A stretch of DNA of 64,000 nucleotides from NCBI RefSeq assembly GCF_001278845.1, contig NZ_CP012590.1, positions 868,001-932,000 on the forward strand. Reading direction: 5' to 3'. The translations under genes were made by a program, and so were the position numbers. Below, one piece after another: positions 34,315 to 43,254 of this stretch. Within the stretch, counting starts at the first letter, position 1. Each line of letters starts with the position of its first letter. A model generated the notes under the pieces. That model made no database searches, was not told where the DNA came from, and saw only the letters and a list, made by a program, of their open reading frames with translations. This DNA is from Actinomyces sp. oral taxon 414 (GTDB lineage Bacteria > Actinomycetota > Actinomycetes > Actinomycetales > Actinomycetaceae).

Positions 34315-34647
34315 GTGGCGACCACCTCGCACGTTCCCGTGCGCACCTGCATCGGCTGCCGCATCAGGGCCCAGCGGGCGCAGCTGCTGCGCCTGGTGAA
34401 CGACGATGGCCGGCTCGCCGTCGACGCCCGCGCGGTCGCGCCCGGGCGCGGCGCGTGGATCCACCCGGATCCGACGTGCCTGGAGCTGGCCGAGCGCAGG
34501 CGCGCCCTCGGGCGGGCGCTGCGCGTGAGCGGGCCGCTGGATGCGGCCCCCGTGCGCGAGTGGTTCGACTCCTTCCGGGGCCGGCCCCCGGCGCACGCCG
34601 ACCGGTCCCGCAGCGGGGCCGGCAAGACCGATTGCGAAGGCGGGTAG
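34315..34647 (+). CDS. YlxR/RnpM family protein (DUF448)
   Basis: This 110-residue protein starts with a GTG. It has the YlxR signature RTCIGCRIRAQRAQLLRLV and PGRGAWIHPDPTCLELAERRRALGRALR. YlxR is an RNA-binding protein, and in Bacillus it has been described as a modulator of RNase P (RnpM). Its position between nusA and infB is the standard one. The C-terminal 25 residues are disordered. Confidence 0.93.
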   Translation: MATTSHVPVRTCIGCRIRAQRAQLLRLVNDDGRLAVDARAVAPGRGAWIHPDPTCLELAERRRALGRALRVSGPLDAAPVREWFDSFRGRPPAHADRSRSGAGKTDCEGG

Positions 34648-34698
34648 GAAGCCGATGGGCACCCGATGAGTACCCAGCGATGAGCTGCCTCAACTGAC

Positions 34699-34722
34699 GC
34701 CCACCCCTGTTCCGGGGTGGGC
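34699..34722 (+). terminator. Hairpin between ylxR and infB
   Basis: GCCCACCCC and GGGGTGGGC pair perfectly around a 6-nt loop, 18 nt before the infB start. No T-run follows, so it is more likely an attenuator or mRNA-stability element than a full terminator. Confidence 0.45.
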
Positions 34723-34739
34723 AACCGGACAGGAGAAAA

Positions 34740-37700
34740 GTGGCAAAACCACGCGTTCACGAGCTCGCGAAGGAGCTCGACCCCACTGGCAAGAAGATCA
34801 CCTCGAAGATGATCTTGGCCTGGCTCAAGGATCAGGGGGAGTTCGTCAAGGCGGCGTCCTCCGCCGTCGAGCCCCCCGTCGCTCGCCGGGTCCGCGAGCA
34901 CTTCGCCGCCAAGCCCAACAACGCCGCGGGAGGCAGGGGCAGGGACGGCGCCAAGCCCGGCCCGCGCCGGCCCGCCGCCCCCGGGCCCAAGGCCCCGGCC
35001 GGGGCGGGCGCGCCGACGCCCTCGGCGCCCCGGCCCAAGGCGCCCGCCCCCAAGGGCGGCCCCAAGCCGAAGGCCCCCGCGCCCAAGGGCGCTCCGACCC
35101 CCAGGGCGCCCAGGGGCGGGCCCGGGCCCAAGGCCCCGACTCCCAGGCCGCCCGCGCCCAAGGCGGGTCCGACGCCGGGGGGCGGTCCCTCGCCCAAGGC
35201 CCCGTCCCGCAAGGCGCCCTCCACCCAGGCCCCGGTCCCCTCGGATCCGCGCGCCTCCAAGGCGGGGCGCAGGCCGACGCCCGGCCCGCGCCCGGCCGCT
35301 CCGACGCCCCGGCCCAAGCCCTCGGGGGCGACCCCGGGCCCGCGTCTGAGCGCGCCCACGCCCGGTCCGCGGCCGAGCGCGCCGCGTCCGGGCAACAACC
35401 CCTTCGCCTCCGCCCAGGGCATGCCCCGTCCCGGCGGTTCGGGCGGCCCGCGCCCCGGTGGTTCGGGCGGCCCGCGCCCTGGTGGTTCGGGTGGTCCGCG
35501 CCCCGGCGGCGGTCGGGGCGCAGGCCCGCGTCCGAGCGCGCCGCGTCCGGGCAACAACCCCTTCGCCTCCGCCCAGGGCATGCCCCGTCCCGGCGGTTCG
35601 GGCGGTCCGCGCCCCGGCGGCGGTCGGGGCGCAGGCCCGCGGCCCGGTCCGCGTCCCGGCGGCGCGCGGGCGCAGGGCGCCGGTTCGACCGGGGCGCGCC
35701 CCGGCGGCGCGCGTCCCGGTCCGCGTCCCGGCGGCCAGCGCCCGAACCCCGGCATGATGCCCGGGCAGTCCTCCATCGGTCGTCCCGGCGCCCCGGCCCG
35801 CAGCGGCCCGGGCGGACGCGGCGGCCGTCCGGGCAGCGGCGGACGCGGCGGCCCGGGCGGTCCCGGCGCCGGCCCCCGCAGCGGCGGGGGAGGCTTCGGC
35901 GGCCCGCGCGGCGGCCGCGGCGGGCGCGGCTCGACCCAGGGCGCCTTCGGCCGCGGTGGCGGCGCGCCCCGGGGGCGCAAGTCCAAGCGCACCAAGCGCC
36001 AGGAGTTCGAGCAGCAGAGCGCGCCGTCGATCGGCGGCGTCATCGTCCCGCGCGGCGACGGCACGACGCCGGTGCGCGTGCGCCAGGGCGCCACGCTCAC
36101 GGACCTGGCGGAGAAGATCGACGCCAACCCCGCCGCCCTGGTCACCGTCCTGTTCCACCTGGGCGAGATGGCCACGGCCACCCAGTCCCTGGACGAGGAC
36201 ACCTTCGCCCTCCTGGGTGCCGAGCTGGGCTACAACGTCCAGATCGTCTCGCCCGAGGACGAGGACCGCGAGCTGCTGGAGTCCTTCGACATCGACCTGG
36301 AGGCCGAGGAGGCCGAGGAGGACGACGCCGATCTGCTGCCGCGCCCGCCCGTGGTCACGGTCATGGGCCACGTCGACCACGGCAAGACCAAGCTGCTGGA
36401 CGCCATCCGCTCCACCGACGTGGTGGCGGCCGAGGCCGGCGGCATTACGCAGTCCATCGGCGCCTACCAGGTGCGCGTGCACCTGAACGACGAGGAGCGT
36501 CCGATCACCTTCATCGACACCCCCGGGCACGAGGCCTTTACGGCCATGCGGGCCCGCGGCGCGGAGGTCACTGACATCGCGATCCTCGTGGTCGCCGCGG
36601 ACGACGGCGTCATGCCCCAGACCGTGGAGGCCCTCAACCACGCTCAGGCCGCGAAGGTGCCGATCGTGGTGGCGGTCAACAAGATCGACAAGGAGGGCGC
36701 CAACCCGGAGAAGATCCGCGGTCAGCTCACCGAGTACGGTCTGGTCCCCGAGGAGTATGGCGGCGACACCATGTTCGTCGACATCTCCGCCAAGCAGCAC
36801 CTGCACATCGACGACCTGCTCGAGGCCGTCCTGCTCACCGCCGACGCGGCCCTGGACCTGCGCGCCAACCCGGACTCCGACGCGCGCGGCGTGACCATCG
36901 AGGCGAAGCTGGACAAGGGCCGCGGCGCGGTCTCGACCATCCTGGTCGAGCGCGGCACGCTGCACGTGGGCGACCCGATCGTGGCCGGCAGCGCCTACGG
37001 GCGCGTGCGCGCCATGTTCGACGAGCACGGGAACACCCTGGACGCCGTCGGGCCCGCCCGTCCCGCCCAGGTCCTGGGCCTGACCAGCGTGCCCAGCGCC
37101 GGCGACTCCTTCATCGTCGCCCCCGACGACCGCACGGCCCGCCAGATCGCCGACAAGCGCGAGGCCGCCGAGCGCGCCGCCCTGCTGGCCAAGCGCCGCA
37201 AGCGCGTGAGCCTGGAGAACCTCACCGACGTGCTCAAGGAGGGCAAGGTCGACACCCTCAACCTCATCCTCAAGGGCGACAGCTCGGGTGCGGTCGAGGC
37301 GCTGGAGGACTCCCTGCTCAAGATCGACGTGGGCGAGGAGGTCGCGCTGCGTGTCATCCACCGCGGGGTGGGTGCTATCACGCAGAACGACGTCAACCTG
37401 GCCACGGTCGACAACGCCGTCATTATCGGCTTCAACGTGCGCCCCGCCGAGCGGGTGGCCGAGTTGGCCGACCGCGAGGGCGTGGACATGAAGTTCTACT
37501 CGGTCATCTACAACGCGATCGACGACGTCGAGGCCGCCATGAAGGGCATGCTCAAGCCCGTCTACGAGGAGGTCGGGCTCGGCACCGCCGAGATCCGCCA
37601 GATCTTCCACTCCTCGAAGTTCGGCTCCATCGCGGGTTCGATCGTCCGTTCGGGCACCATTAAGCGCGGCGCCAAGGCGCGCCTGGTGCGCGGCGGCGTC

Positions 37701-37862
37701 GTGATCGCGGGTGACCTGAGCGTGGAGACGCTGCGCCGCGAGAAGGACGATGTCACCGAGGTCCGCGAGGGCTACGAGTGCGGTATCAACCTGGGCTTCA
37801 AGGACCTCGCCGAGGGCGACGTCATCGAGACCTGGGAGATGCGCGAGAAGCCACGCGACTGA
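34740..37862 (+). CDS. infB: Translation initiation factor IF-2
   Basis: The GTG start with AGGAG upstream gives 1040 residues. The N-terminal IF2_N domain (1-60) is followed by about 360 residues of Pro/Gly/Arg/Ala low complexity. These include a duplicated block with [19 protein letters not shown] and several GGPRPGGS units. A second IF2_N segment comes at about 440-490. The G domain starts with GHVDHGKT (543-550), then DTPGHEA and NKID, and the EF-Tu-like domain II and IF2 domains III and IV complete the protein. It brings initiator tRNA to the 30S subunit. The linker is longer than in most bacteria but typical of actinobacteria. Confidence 0.97.
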   Translation: MAKPRVHELAKELDPTGKKITSKMILAWLKDQGEFVKAASSAVEPPVARRVREHFAAKPNNAAGGRGRDGAKPGPRRPAAPGPKAPAGAGAPTPSAPRPKAPAPKGGPKPKAPAPKGAPTPRAPRGGPGPKAPTPRPPAPKAGPTPGGGPSPKAPSRKAPSTQAPVPSDPRASKAGRRPTPGPRPAAPTPRPKPSGATPGPRLSAPTPGPRPSAPRPGNNPFASAQGMPRPGGSGGPRPGGSGGPRPGGSGGPRPGGGRGAGPRPSAPRPGNNPFASAQGMPRPGGSGGPRPGGGRGAGPRPGPRPGGARAQGAGSTGARPGGARPGPRPGGQRPNPGMMPGQSSIGRPGAPARSGPGGRGGRPGSGGRGGPGGPGAGPRSGGGGFGGPRGGRGGRGSTQGAFGRGGGAPRGRKSKRTKRQEFEQQSAPSIGGVIVPRGDGTTPVRVRQGATLTDLAEKIDANPAALVTVLFHLGEMATATQSLDEDTFALLGAELGYNVQIVSPEDEDRELLESFDIDLEAEEAEEDDADLLPRPPVVTVMGHVDHGKTKLLDAIRSTDVVAAEAGGITQSIGAYQVRVHLNDEERPITFIDTPGHEAFTAMRARGAEVTDIAILVVAADDGVMPQTVEALNHAQAAKVPIVVAVNKIDKEGANPEKIRGQLTEYGLVPEEYGGDTMFVDISAKQHLHIDDLLEAVLLTADAALDLRANPDSDARGVTIEAKLDKGRGAVSTILVERGTLHVGDPIVAGSAYGRVRAMFDEHGNTLDAVGPARPAQVLGLTSVPSAGDSFIVAPDDRTARQIADKREAAERAALLAKRRKRVSLENLTDVLKEGKVDTLNLILKGDSSGAVEALEDSLLKIDVGEEVALRVIHRGVGAITQNDVNLATVDNAVIIGFNVRPAERVAELADREGVDMKFYSVIYNAIDDVEAAMKGMLKPVYEEVGLGTAEIRQIFHSSKFGSIAGSIVRSGTIKRGAKARLVRGGVVIAGDLSVETLRREKDDVTEVREGYECGINLGFKDLAEGDVIETWEMREKPRD

Positions 37863-37891
37863 GCCCGGCCCGGGAACGGCCGGCGGGGCTC

Positions 37892-37927
37892 GGCGGGGCC
37901 GTCCACCTCGTGGTGGGCGGCCCCGCC
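37892..37927 (+). terminator. Intrinsic terminator after infB
   Basis: GGCGGGGCCG and CGGCCCCGCC form a 10-bp stem, extended by CCAC/GTGG in the loop, followed by CCCCCTTC. It lies 30 nt after the stop and closes the rimP-infB operon. Confidence 0.65.
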
Positions 37928-37932
37928 CCCTT

Positions 37933-37995
37933 CGCCGAAACCGGCGGAAAAGGCACGCGAAACCGGCGGAAACTGCACATCCTGTGGATAACTCG
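37933..37995 (+). repeat. R22 tandem repeat ending in a DnaA box, second location
   Basis: Two GAAACCGGCGGAAA units are followed by CTGCACATCC and TGTGGATAA (37983-37991). Over this length it is nearly identical to 17953-18010. Confidence 0.75.
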
Positions 37996-38028
37996 GCGCA
38001 GTCTGCCGGTCTCCTGAGCGCCTCCTTT

Positions 38029-38101
38029 GCCGAGACGTGCACTTCGCTCTCGAACGGGCAGTTCCAGCCGTCGTTCTCGAGAGCAAAGTGCACGTCTCGG
38101 C
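38029..38101. repeat. Fold-back palindrome, about 30-bp arms, locus-specific arm sequence
   Basis: The left arm starting GCCGAGACGTGCACTT (38029-38056) pairs with 38072-38101 apart from one substitution and a 2-nt difference at the apex. The apex ends in CGTTCTCGAG, similar to the other fold-back palindromes, but the arm sequence is unique in the window. Confidence 0.85.
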
Positions 38102-38137
38102 GTCGGGGGTCCTCAAGGGAACCGGGATGAGCCGGGC

Positions 38138-38195
38138 CCGCGAGCACGTACCTCTAGCAGACGTTCTCGCGGGTCAAGCGACGTGCTCGCGCGTG
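38138..38195. repeat. Fold-back palindrome with loop ACCTCTAGCAG, left outer arm missing
   Basis: CCCGCGAGCACGT, the loop and ACGTTCTCGCGGG match 27116-27152 exactly. The right side continues as at 27153-27172 with small changes, but the left outer unit is absent, so this is a half copy. Confidence 0.85.
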
Positions 38196-38295
38196 GGGGT
38201 GCGTTCCCGTGGACCCCGTCCGACCGCCGGGGTGTTCGCATGGTCGCCGTCCGGCAGATGGCGCTCCTCCTCCGAAGGCCTCGCGACGGCGCAGA

Positions 38296-38455
38296 TTATC
38301 CAAATCTGTTGCAAAGGCCCGGATCGCGCCAGAGTGCCGAAATAGAATCGTTGATATTCCGCGCTTTGTCCGTGGTCGATCCCGGACCGGGGCGCCTTTG
38401 CAGCAGATTCGGACACGTCCCCGCCCCGGCCCGCTTCAGGAGTCCCACGCGCACC
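38296..38455 (-). repeat. TIR122 element, copy 2 (inverted orientation)
   Basis: The core spans 38296-38416 with ends TTATCCAAATCTGTTGCAAAG and CTTTGCAGCAGATTCGGACA. The interior AGAATCGTTGATATTCCGCG is the complement of the copy 1 interior. The conserved one-sided flank (here CCCGCCCCGG to AGTCCCAC) lies to the right. Both ends carry the TTG/CAA(G) variant instead of CCA/TGG. Confidence 0.85.
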
Positions 38456-38659
38456 ATTCCGTGCCCGTTCTTCCCGCACCGCTGCACCGGTCCCCGCCCC
38501 CCGAGCCGCCGTTCCCGGTGAGAAAGGCTCGATGGGTCGAGATCGTGCCACAGCATCGTCCCAGCGGAAATCGACGGGAACTGGAGATGCGTGCAGGGAC
38601 AAATGGGAGGCGGGCGACGTGCGGGGGTCGTTCGGGCGCTGACGGCCCTGCCCGGTTTT

Positions 38660-39289
38660 CTATATGACCGTATAACCGATCCGGGGTGCCAAGTGCGCCA
38701 GAAGAGCGTATATGGTCGAGTCCGTCAGCGGCACCGAATCACGCGGGCGGAGCGGGATGCTGTTGGCGGCGGGAGCGAAGAGCACAGTCATCCCGCGTCC
38801 GGTCATAGTGGATCGCACGGCCAGACCATCCAGATCCGGCGCCTGCTCGCGCACGGCCCTCGCCCAGGCTCGGCAGGTCGATCGAGGCGCGCTGTCCAGG
38901 GCTGCGGATGCGCCGTTGCGCAGGGCCCACTGGCCGCCCAGGTCGAGCAGCCTCATCGCGCGGGTGGCTTGCCAGATCTGCAGGACGGGAGTGTCGCACC
39001 GGGTGTCGATGACGCGGGTGTCGGCGAAGACCTCGGCGACGCAGGTCATGAGGTCCCCCGCCGTGTAGAGAACGCCCTCGCCGGGATGATCCCCGGGCGG
39101 CTCCGGGTGTGGGTCCCAGCGGCACCGCGCCACCGGGCCCCAGGATCGCAATCTCCCCCATGCTAGTGCGAAAGGGCTCGAGGCGAAGGTTATCCGGAAT
39201 AGTTCGGCGCCATCGACGATGCGGATGTCCTGTGGACCAATGGATAACGGCCCCGGGGGTCTGACCGGGTTCTTGGGCCGTGTGCTCAC
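38660..39289 (-). CDS. RES-domain toxin (probable NAD+ phosphorylase/hydrolase)
   Basis: The start is the GTG overlapping the antitoxin stop, giving 209 residues. The RES features are visible: LFRITFASSPFALAWGR with the conserved Arg, GVLYTAGDLMTCVAEVFAD with the catalytic Tyr and Glu, and the Arg/Ser-containing segment LAVRSTMTGRGMTVLFAP near the end. RES toxins such as MbcT of M. tuberculosis deplete NAD+ and stop growth. The gene follows a DNA-binding antitoxin gene with translational coupling, the usual order for this family. Confidence 0.85.
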   Translation of the reverse strand: MSTRPKNPVRPPGPLSIGPQDIRIVDGAELFRITFASSPFALAWGRLRSWGPVARCRWDPHPEPPGDHPGEGVLYTAGDLMTCVAEVFADTRVIDTRCDTPVLQIWQATRAMRLLDLGGQWALRNGASAALDSAPRSTCRAWARAVREQAPDLDGLAVRSTMTGRGMTVLFAPAANSIPLRPRDSVPLTDSTIYALLAHLAPRIGYTVI

Positions 39290-40197
39290 CGGCGGTCCAT
39301 CTCGGTCAGGACTCGCGTCGCCTCCGCTGGATCGCTGCCGTGCGCGAGCCACTCCACGGGGCTGAGACCGTCGAGGATCTCGGGGTCAGTGCAGGTCATC
39401 CGCGCCTCTACGGTCATCGGCGTCAGGCCCTCGCGCAGGGCCGGAACCACCGTGGCCAGTCCCGGCAGCGGACGGCCGTCGTCGTCGAACTGCCAGGTGG
39501 GGAAGCGCAGGCTCCGTCCGAGGTGGTAGGCGTACAGGCTCCGCCCCGCGGACCGGGTGATCGCGGCGGGAGACCTTCCTGTCATATCGGCCACTTCGCG
39601 GGTGCTCAGCGAGCGGGCCAGGGCGCTGGCAGACACCAGCGCCCGGTGCCGGGCGGTGACAAGTTCCGCGTACTCGGGATCTTCGAGGATACGCCTCACC
39701 TCGCGGGCGTCATCGTCGTCGAGTCCGGGCAGCGTGGTGCGGGCGAGTAAGTCCGCGGTGGACGCGGACAGAGGAACTGCGCTGGCATTGCTGTGGGCGA
39801 GCGCCGGGGCATCAAGTTCTCCGGCACCATCGCGAAGATTCTGTCTCGCCCTGCGACCTTCCTGGTGAGAAATACGCATCATCTCATGTTCGGCTTCCTG
39901 TAAAATACTATCGAGAAGTTTGGATAATTCATCGATTTGTTGGTAGTAGAAATCCGCTTCACGAGGAGGGAGGTTGGATGCTTTCTGAATAAGGTCCAGT
40001 TTCATAGTGAGGTTACGGCACGCAAGTTCGTAGATGAGTTCGCGTTGGCGTACGCGAATAAGTTCGCACTGGTGCGCCTGAGTGTGAGAATTGTACAGAA
40101 ATTCCCGGATGAAGTCCAGCGCCCGGTCCAGGTCGGGTGGTATAGTAGCGTCCATAGCGGTCATAAACTTCAGGATACCACAGTGAGCCTTTCTCAT
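39286..40197 (-). CDS. RES-associated antitoxin with DNA-binding domain
   Basis: The ATG at 40197 has GGAGG 8 nt upstream, giving 303 residues; ATGs at 40164 and 40155 lack good ribosome binding sites. The N-terminal 120 residues are helical and coiled-coil-like, encoded by DNA clearly poorer in GC than the neighbours. The C-terminal half has a helix-turn-helix (LSTREVADMTGRSPAAITRSA), FPTWQFDDDGRPLPGL, and the toxin-binding end LSPVEWLAHGSDPAEATRVL, a pattern common in antitoxins paired with RES toxins. It should neutralise the toxin and autoregulate the operon. The long coiled N-terminus is unusual. Confidence 0.8.
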   Translation of the reverse strand: MRKAHCGILKFMTAMDATIPPDLDRALDFIREFLYNSHTQAHQCELIRVRQRELIYELACRNLTMKLDLIQKASNLPPREADFYYQQIDELSKLLDSILQEAEHEMMRISHQEGRRARQNLRDGAGELDAPALAHSNASAVPLSASTADLLARTTLPGLDDDDAREVRRILEDPEYAELVTARHRALVSASALARSLSTREVADMTGRSPAAITRSAGRSLYAYHLGRSLRFPTWQFDDDGRPLPGLATVVPALREGLTPMTVEARMTCTDPEILDGLSPVEWLAHGSDPAEATRVLTEMDRR

Positions 40198-40362
40198 CAG
40201 GAGGACCTCCGGACTGGCCAGGATCGGCGTGATGGTACAGGAGAGCCTGGGGCAACGCAGGGCGGTGCGACCCCGTGCGCGCCACACCCACGCTGCATCC
40301 ATTCCTTCCCGCAGCACCGTGCCGATCCTGGCCAGTCCGTGGATCTTTCTGGTGAAAGAAGC
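40188..40362. repeat. Large imperfect palindrome in the toxin-antitoxin leader
   Basis: A perfect 19-bp core CGGACTGGCCAGGATCGGC (40210-40228 with 40321-40339) is extended outwards by imperfect pairing to the antitoxin start codon on one side. The inner 92 bp have no gene. In the antitoxin mRNA one arm ends next to the ribosome binding site. With 40363-40617 this forms a 420-nt gene-free stretch, in which nothing else was found apart from the AGGAGG before rbfA. Confidence 0.7.
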
Positions 40363-40617
40363 TCAGTGGAGGTGCGGTCTTCATATTCGCGTCCGAAAGG
40401 GCGCTCGGCGGGATACAGGTCCTGCGGACTCGGCCCGGCCCCTTGCACCCTGCCCGGCGACGGGCCCGACGGCGAGTCGGGTTCCGCCCGGCGCTCCGGT
40501 GCGTGCCCCCGCCGCCCGGGTTCCGTAGGATGGCGGGGCGCGCCGCAGCGGTGCGCCCGAATCCGGCGGTCGCCCGGCCTGCGGGCCCGGCCCGCCCCGA
40601 CCACCAGGAGGACCACC

Positions 40618-41265
40618 ATGGCCGACGCCGCCCGCGCCCGCAAGGTCGCCGACCGCATCCACGAGACCGTCGCCCGTCTCCTGCAGGGGCGCATCAAGGA
40701 CCCGCGCCTGGGGTTCGTCACCATCACCGACGTCCGCGTCACCGGCGACCTCCAGCAGGCCACCGTCTTCTACACCGTCTACGGCACCGACAAGGACCGC
40801 CGCAACAGCGCCGCGGCCCTCAAGTCCGCCACCGGGCTCATCCGCTCCGAGGTCGGCCGGGCCCTGGGCATCCGCCTGACCCCCTCGATCGCCTTCCAGC
40901 TCGACGCCCTGCCCGACCAGGCCAAGACCTTCGAGGACGCCCTGGCCCGCGCCCGGGCCCGGGACGAGGAGATCGCCCGCACCTACGCCGGCGCCGCCCC
41001 CGCGGGCGACGCCGACCCCTACCGCCGCACCGACGAGGGCGGGGCCGGCGGAATCGAGGGCGGTGACGGCGACGAGGATTACGAGGACGAGTCCGACGCC
41101 GACGACTCCGAGGGCGAGTTCGGCGACGAGGGGCCCGACGACGACTCCGCGGGCGAGGGGCCCGACGACGATGGGCCCGATGACGATGGGAGGGCGGGGG
41201 CCTCCGCCGGGTCCGCCGACGAACCCGACGAGGAGGACGACTTCGATCCCGAGGTCATCGCGTGA
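40618..41265 (+). CDS. rbfA: Ribosome-binding factor A with acidic C-terminal tail
   Basis: From the ATG behind AGGAGG the protein has 215 residues. The KH-like RbfA core is residues 1-120 (RIHETVARLLQGRIKDPRLGFVTITDVRVT, seen as RIKDPRLGFVTITDV, then FQLDALPDQA). The remaining 95 residues are a strongly acidic Asp/Glu/Gly tail with repeated GPDDD units. RbfA binds the 30S subunit during late maturation of 16S rRNA. The tail is far longer than usual. Its stop overlaps the truB start. Confidence 0.95.
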   Translation: MADAARARKVADRIHETVARLLQGRIKDPRLGFVTITDVRVTGDLQQATVFYTVYGTDKDRRNSAAALKSATGLIRSEVGRALGIRLTPSIAFQLDALPDQAKTFEDALARARARDEEIARTYAGAAPAGDADPYRRTDEGGAGGIEGGDGDEDYEDESDADDSEGEFGDEGPDDDSAGEGPDDDGPDDDGRAGASAGSADEPDEEDDFDPEVIA

Positions 41266-42392
41266 GCCGACCGGCCCCGGCCGCCGGGAGTCCCGGTGCC
41301 AGCCGCCCGCGCTGCGCGGTCACCGCCGCCGACGGCCTGCTCCTGGTCGACAAGCCCTCCGGCCCCACCAGCCACGACGTCGTCGCCGCCGTCCGGCGCC
41401 TGGCCGCCACCCGCAGGGTCGGCCACGCCGGCACCCTCGACCCCATGGCCACCGGCCTGCTGGTGCTGGGCGTCGGGCGGGCCACCCGGCTGCTGACCCA
41501 CCTGGTGGGGGCCGACAAGACCTACGAGGCCACAGTGCGCCTGGGCCAGGAGACCCTCACCGAGGACGCCCAGGGCGAGGTCACGGCGTCGGTCGGCTGC
41601 CCCGCCCCCGCCGCGCGGCCCGGGGGAGAGGCGGGCCTCGTCCGGCGCCTGGACGACGCGCTGCGCGCCCTGACCGGCGAGATCATGCAGGTGCCCAGCG
41701 CCGTGTCCGCCATCAAGGTCGACGGCGTGCGAGCCTACGCCCGGGTGCGCAGCGGACAGAAGGTGGATCTGCCCGCGCGGGCGGTGAGCATCCGCGCCCT
41801 GACACGGCGGGGCGATCCGCGCCCCGCCCGGGCCGGAGACGGCACGGACGTGGTCGACGTCGACCTGCACGTGGACTGCTCCTCGGGGACCTATGTGCGT
41901 GCCCTCGCCAGGGACCTGGGCGCCGCCCTGGGCTGCGGGGCCCACCTGACGGCGCTGCGGCGCACCCGGGTCGGCCCCTTCGACGTCGGCGAGGCCGCCA
42001 CCCTGGACGCGCTCGGCGCCCGGGTGGAGGCCGACGCCGCCACCGCCCGGCCGCAGGGTCTGGATGTGCTGTCCATGGCCGCGGCGGCGCGCCGCTGCTT
42101 CGCCTCGGTGGAGCTCACCGCGGACGAGGCGCGCGCCCTCGGCCACGGCCAGACACTGTCGGCCTCCCTCCTGGACCGAGCCCGGCCCCCCGAGCGACCC
42201 GTCGCCTGTGCGGCCCCGGCCCCGGAGGGCGCAGAGGCGGGCGATCACGGGCCGGGCGATTACGGGCCGGGCGATTACGGGCCGGGCGGGCGCGGAGTGA
42301 CCGCGGGATTCGCCCCGGACGGCGCCGTCGTGGCGCTGCTGGTCCGCGAGGGCCCCCGCGCCCGACCCGTCACGGTCCTCGCCCCGGCGTGA
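41262..42392 (+). CDS. truB: tRNA pseudouridine synthase B (Psi55)
   Basis: The GTG start overlaps the rbfA stop. The 376-residue protein has GLLLVDKPSGPTSHDVV, then GHAGTLDPMATGLLVLGVGRATR with the catalytic Asp, then KTYEATVRLG and the KVDGVRAYARVRSG loop. A C-terminal extension (about residues 300-360) includes a 15-bp repeat coding GDYGP units. It makes pseudouridine 55 in tRNA. Position between rbfA and ribF is standard. Confidence 0.95.
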   Translation: MSRPAPAAGSPGASRPRCAVTAADGLLLVDKPSGPTSHDVVAAVRRLAATRRVGHAGTLDPMATGLLVLGVGRATRLLTHLVGADKTYEATVRLGQETLTEDAQGEVTASVGCPAPAARPGGEAGLVRRLDDALRALTGEIMQVPSAVSAIKVDGVRAYARVRSGQKVDLPARAVSIRALTRRGDPRPARAGDGTDVVDVDLHVDCSSGTYVRALARDLGAALGCGAHLTALRRTRVGPFDVGEAATLDALGARVEADAATARPQGLDVLSMAAAARRCFASVELTADEARALGHGQTLSASLLDRARPPERPVACAAPAPEGAEAGDHGPGDYGPGDYGPGGRGVTAGFAPDGAVVALLVREGPRARPVTVLAPA

Positions 42393-42465
42393 GCGGGCGC
42401 GGCGGGCCCGACGACGCCGTCGGGCCCGAAGGACGGCCCCGTGATTGCACCCCTCATGACGCCTC

Positions 42466-43128
42466 CTATGACACCTCCTCCGCGGACCCCGTCGGGCGCC
42501 GCCCCGTCGTCGGGCGCCGCGCCGCGATGGGCGCCAGGGCGCCGGGCTCGCAGCCCAGCAGCGTCTCCGCGGCGTGCACGAGCCCGGCGGTGCGGCGAGG
42601 GATCTCCTGCCCCTCGCCGGTGAAGATCCCCTCGTCCAGGAGCATTCCGGCGCTGGTCAGGAGGATCTCGATCGTCTCGCGGGGGTGCTCGGTGGAGAAG
42701 ACGCCCTCGGCGACGCCCTGCTCGACGACGCCGGTGAGGATCGGGGTGAGGCGGCGGACCGTCTCCACAATGGTCAGGACGTGGAACTCGGCGTTGTTCG
42801 GGGCGTGGAGCTCCTCGGCCAGGGCGAGTTCGGGCTCGTCCACGCGGGCGGCGGACATAATAGCCAGGAACTTGCGCACCGCGGGCTCCGGCCCGGCGGC
42901 GATGGCTCCGGCCCGCTCGGCGATGCCGTCGGCGATGCGCGCGATGAGGGCCCGCAGGATCTCCTCCTTGGAGGAGAAGTGGTAGTACAGGGTGCCCTTG
43001 GCAATGCCGATCTGCGTGAGGATGTCCTCCACGGAGGTGGACTGGTACCCCCGGGTGATGAACAGGCGCTGGGCGGTGTCGAGGATCTCCGCGCGGCGCT
43101 GCGGGGCGGGTTTGGCTGTGCGTGGCAT
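42466..43128 (-). CDS. TetR/AcrR-family transcriptional regulator
   Basis: The 220-residue regulator has a helix-turn-helix at residues 12-58 (AEILDTAQRLFITRGYQSTSVEDILTQ in part, then GIAKGTLYYHFSSKEEIL). An all-helical ligand domain and a short disordered tail ARRPTTGRRPTGSAEE follow. It is divergent from ribF, and a 23-bp palindrome in between is its likely operator. Its regulon is unknown. The gene has been placed between truB and ribF, which are adjacent in many relatives. Confidence 0.9.
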   Translation of the reverse strand: MPRTAKPAPQRRAEILDTAQRLFITRGYQSTSVEDILTQIGIAKGTLYYHFSSKEEILRALIARIADGIAERAGAIAAGPEPAVRKFLAIMSAARVDEPELALAEELHAPNNAEFHVLTIVETVRRLTPILTGVVEQGVAEGVFSTEHPRETIEILLTSAGMLLDEGIFTGEGQEIPRRTAGLVHAAETLLGCEPGALAPIAARRPTTGRRPTGSAEEVS

Positions 43129-43231
43129 GGGTGCCTCATGGTTCTCGTTCGGGCGGTCCGGGCGGTCCGGATGGACCCGGATCCCGGCCGGCGGCGTTGG
43201 CGACGTCGGACGGCGTAGGACCCGGATGAAT

Positions 43232-43254
43232 TACTGACTGACCGTCAGTCGGTA
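43232..43254. promoter_or_regulatory. TetR-type operator palindrome
   Basis: TACTGACTGACCGTCAGTCGGTA is symmetrical about its central C apart from one outer pair. TGACTGAC-n-GTCAGTCA-like palindromes are typical TetR/AcrR operators. It lies 104 bp upstream of the TetR start. The rest of the 351-nt gap to ribF (43129-43479) shows no other signal, and no FMN riboswitch was recognised before ribF. Confidence 0.7.

Noticed and set aside
33879..38147. Open frame of more than 1400 codons antisense to infB
   Set aside because: It is a by-product of the GC-rich third codon positions and low-complexity linker of infB; the composition is Gly/Arg/Gln-rich without any domain.
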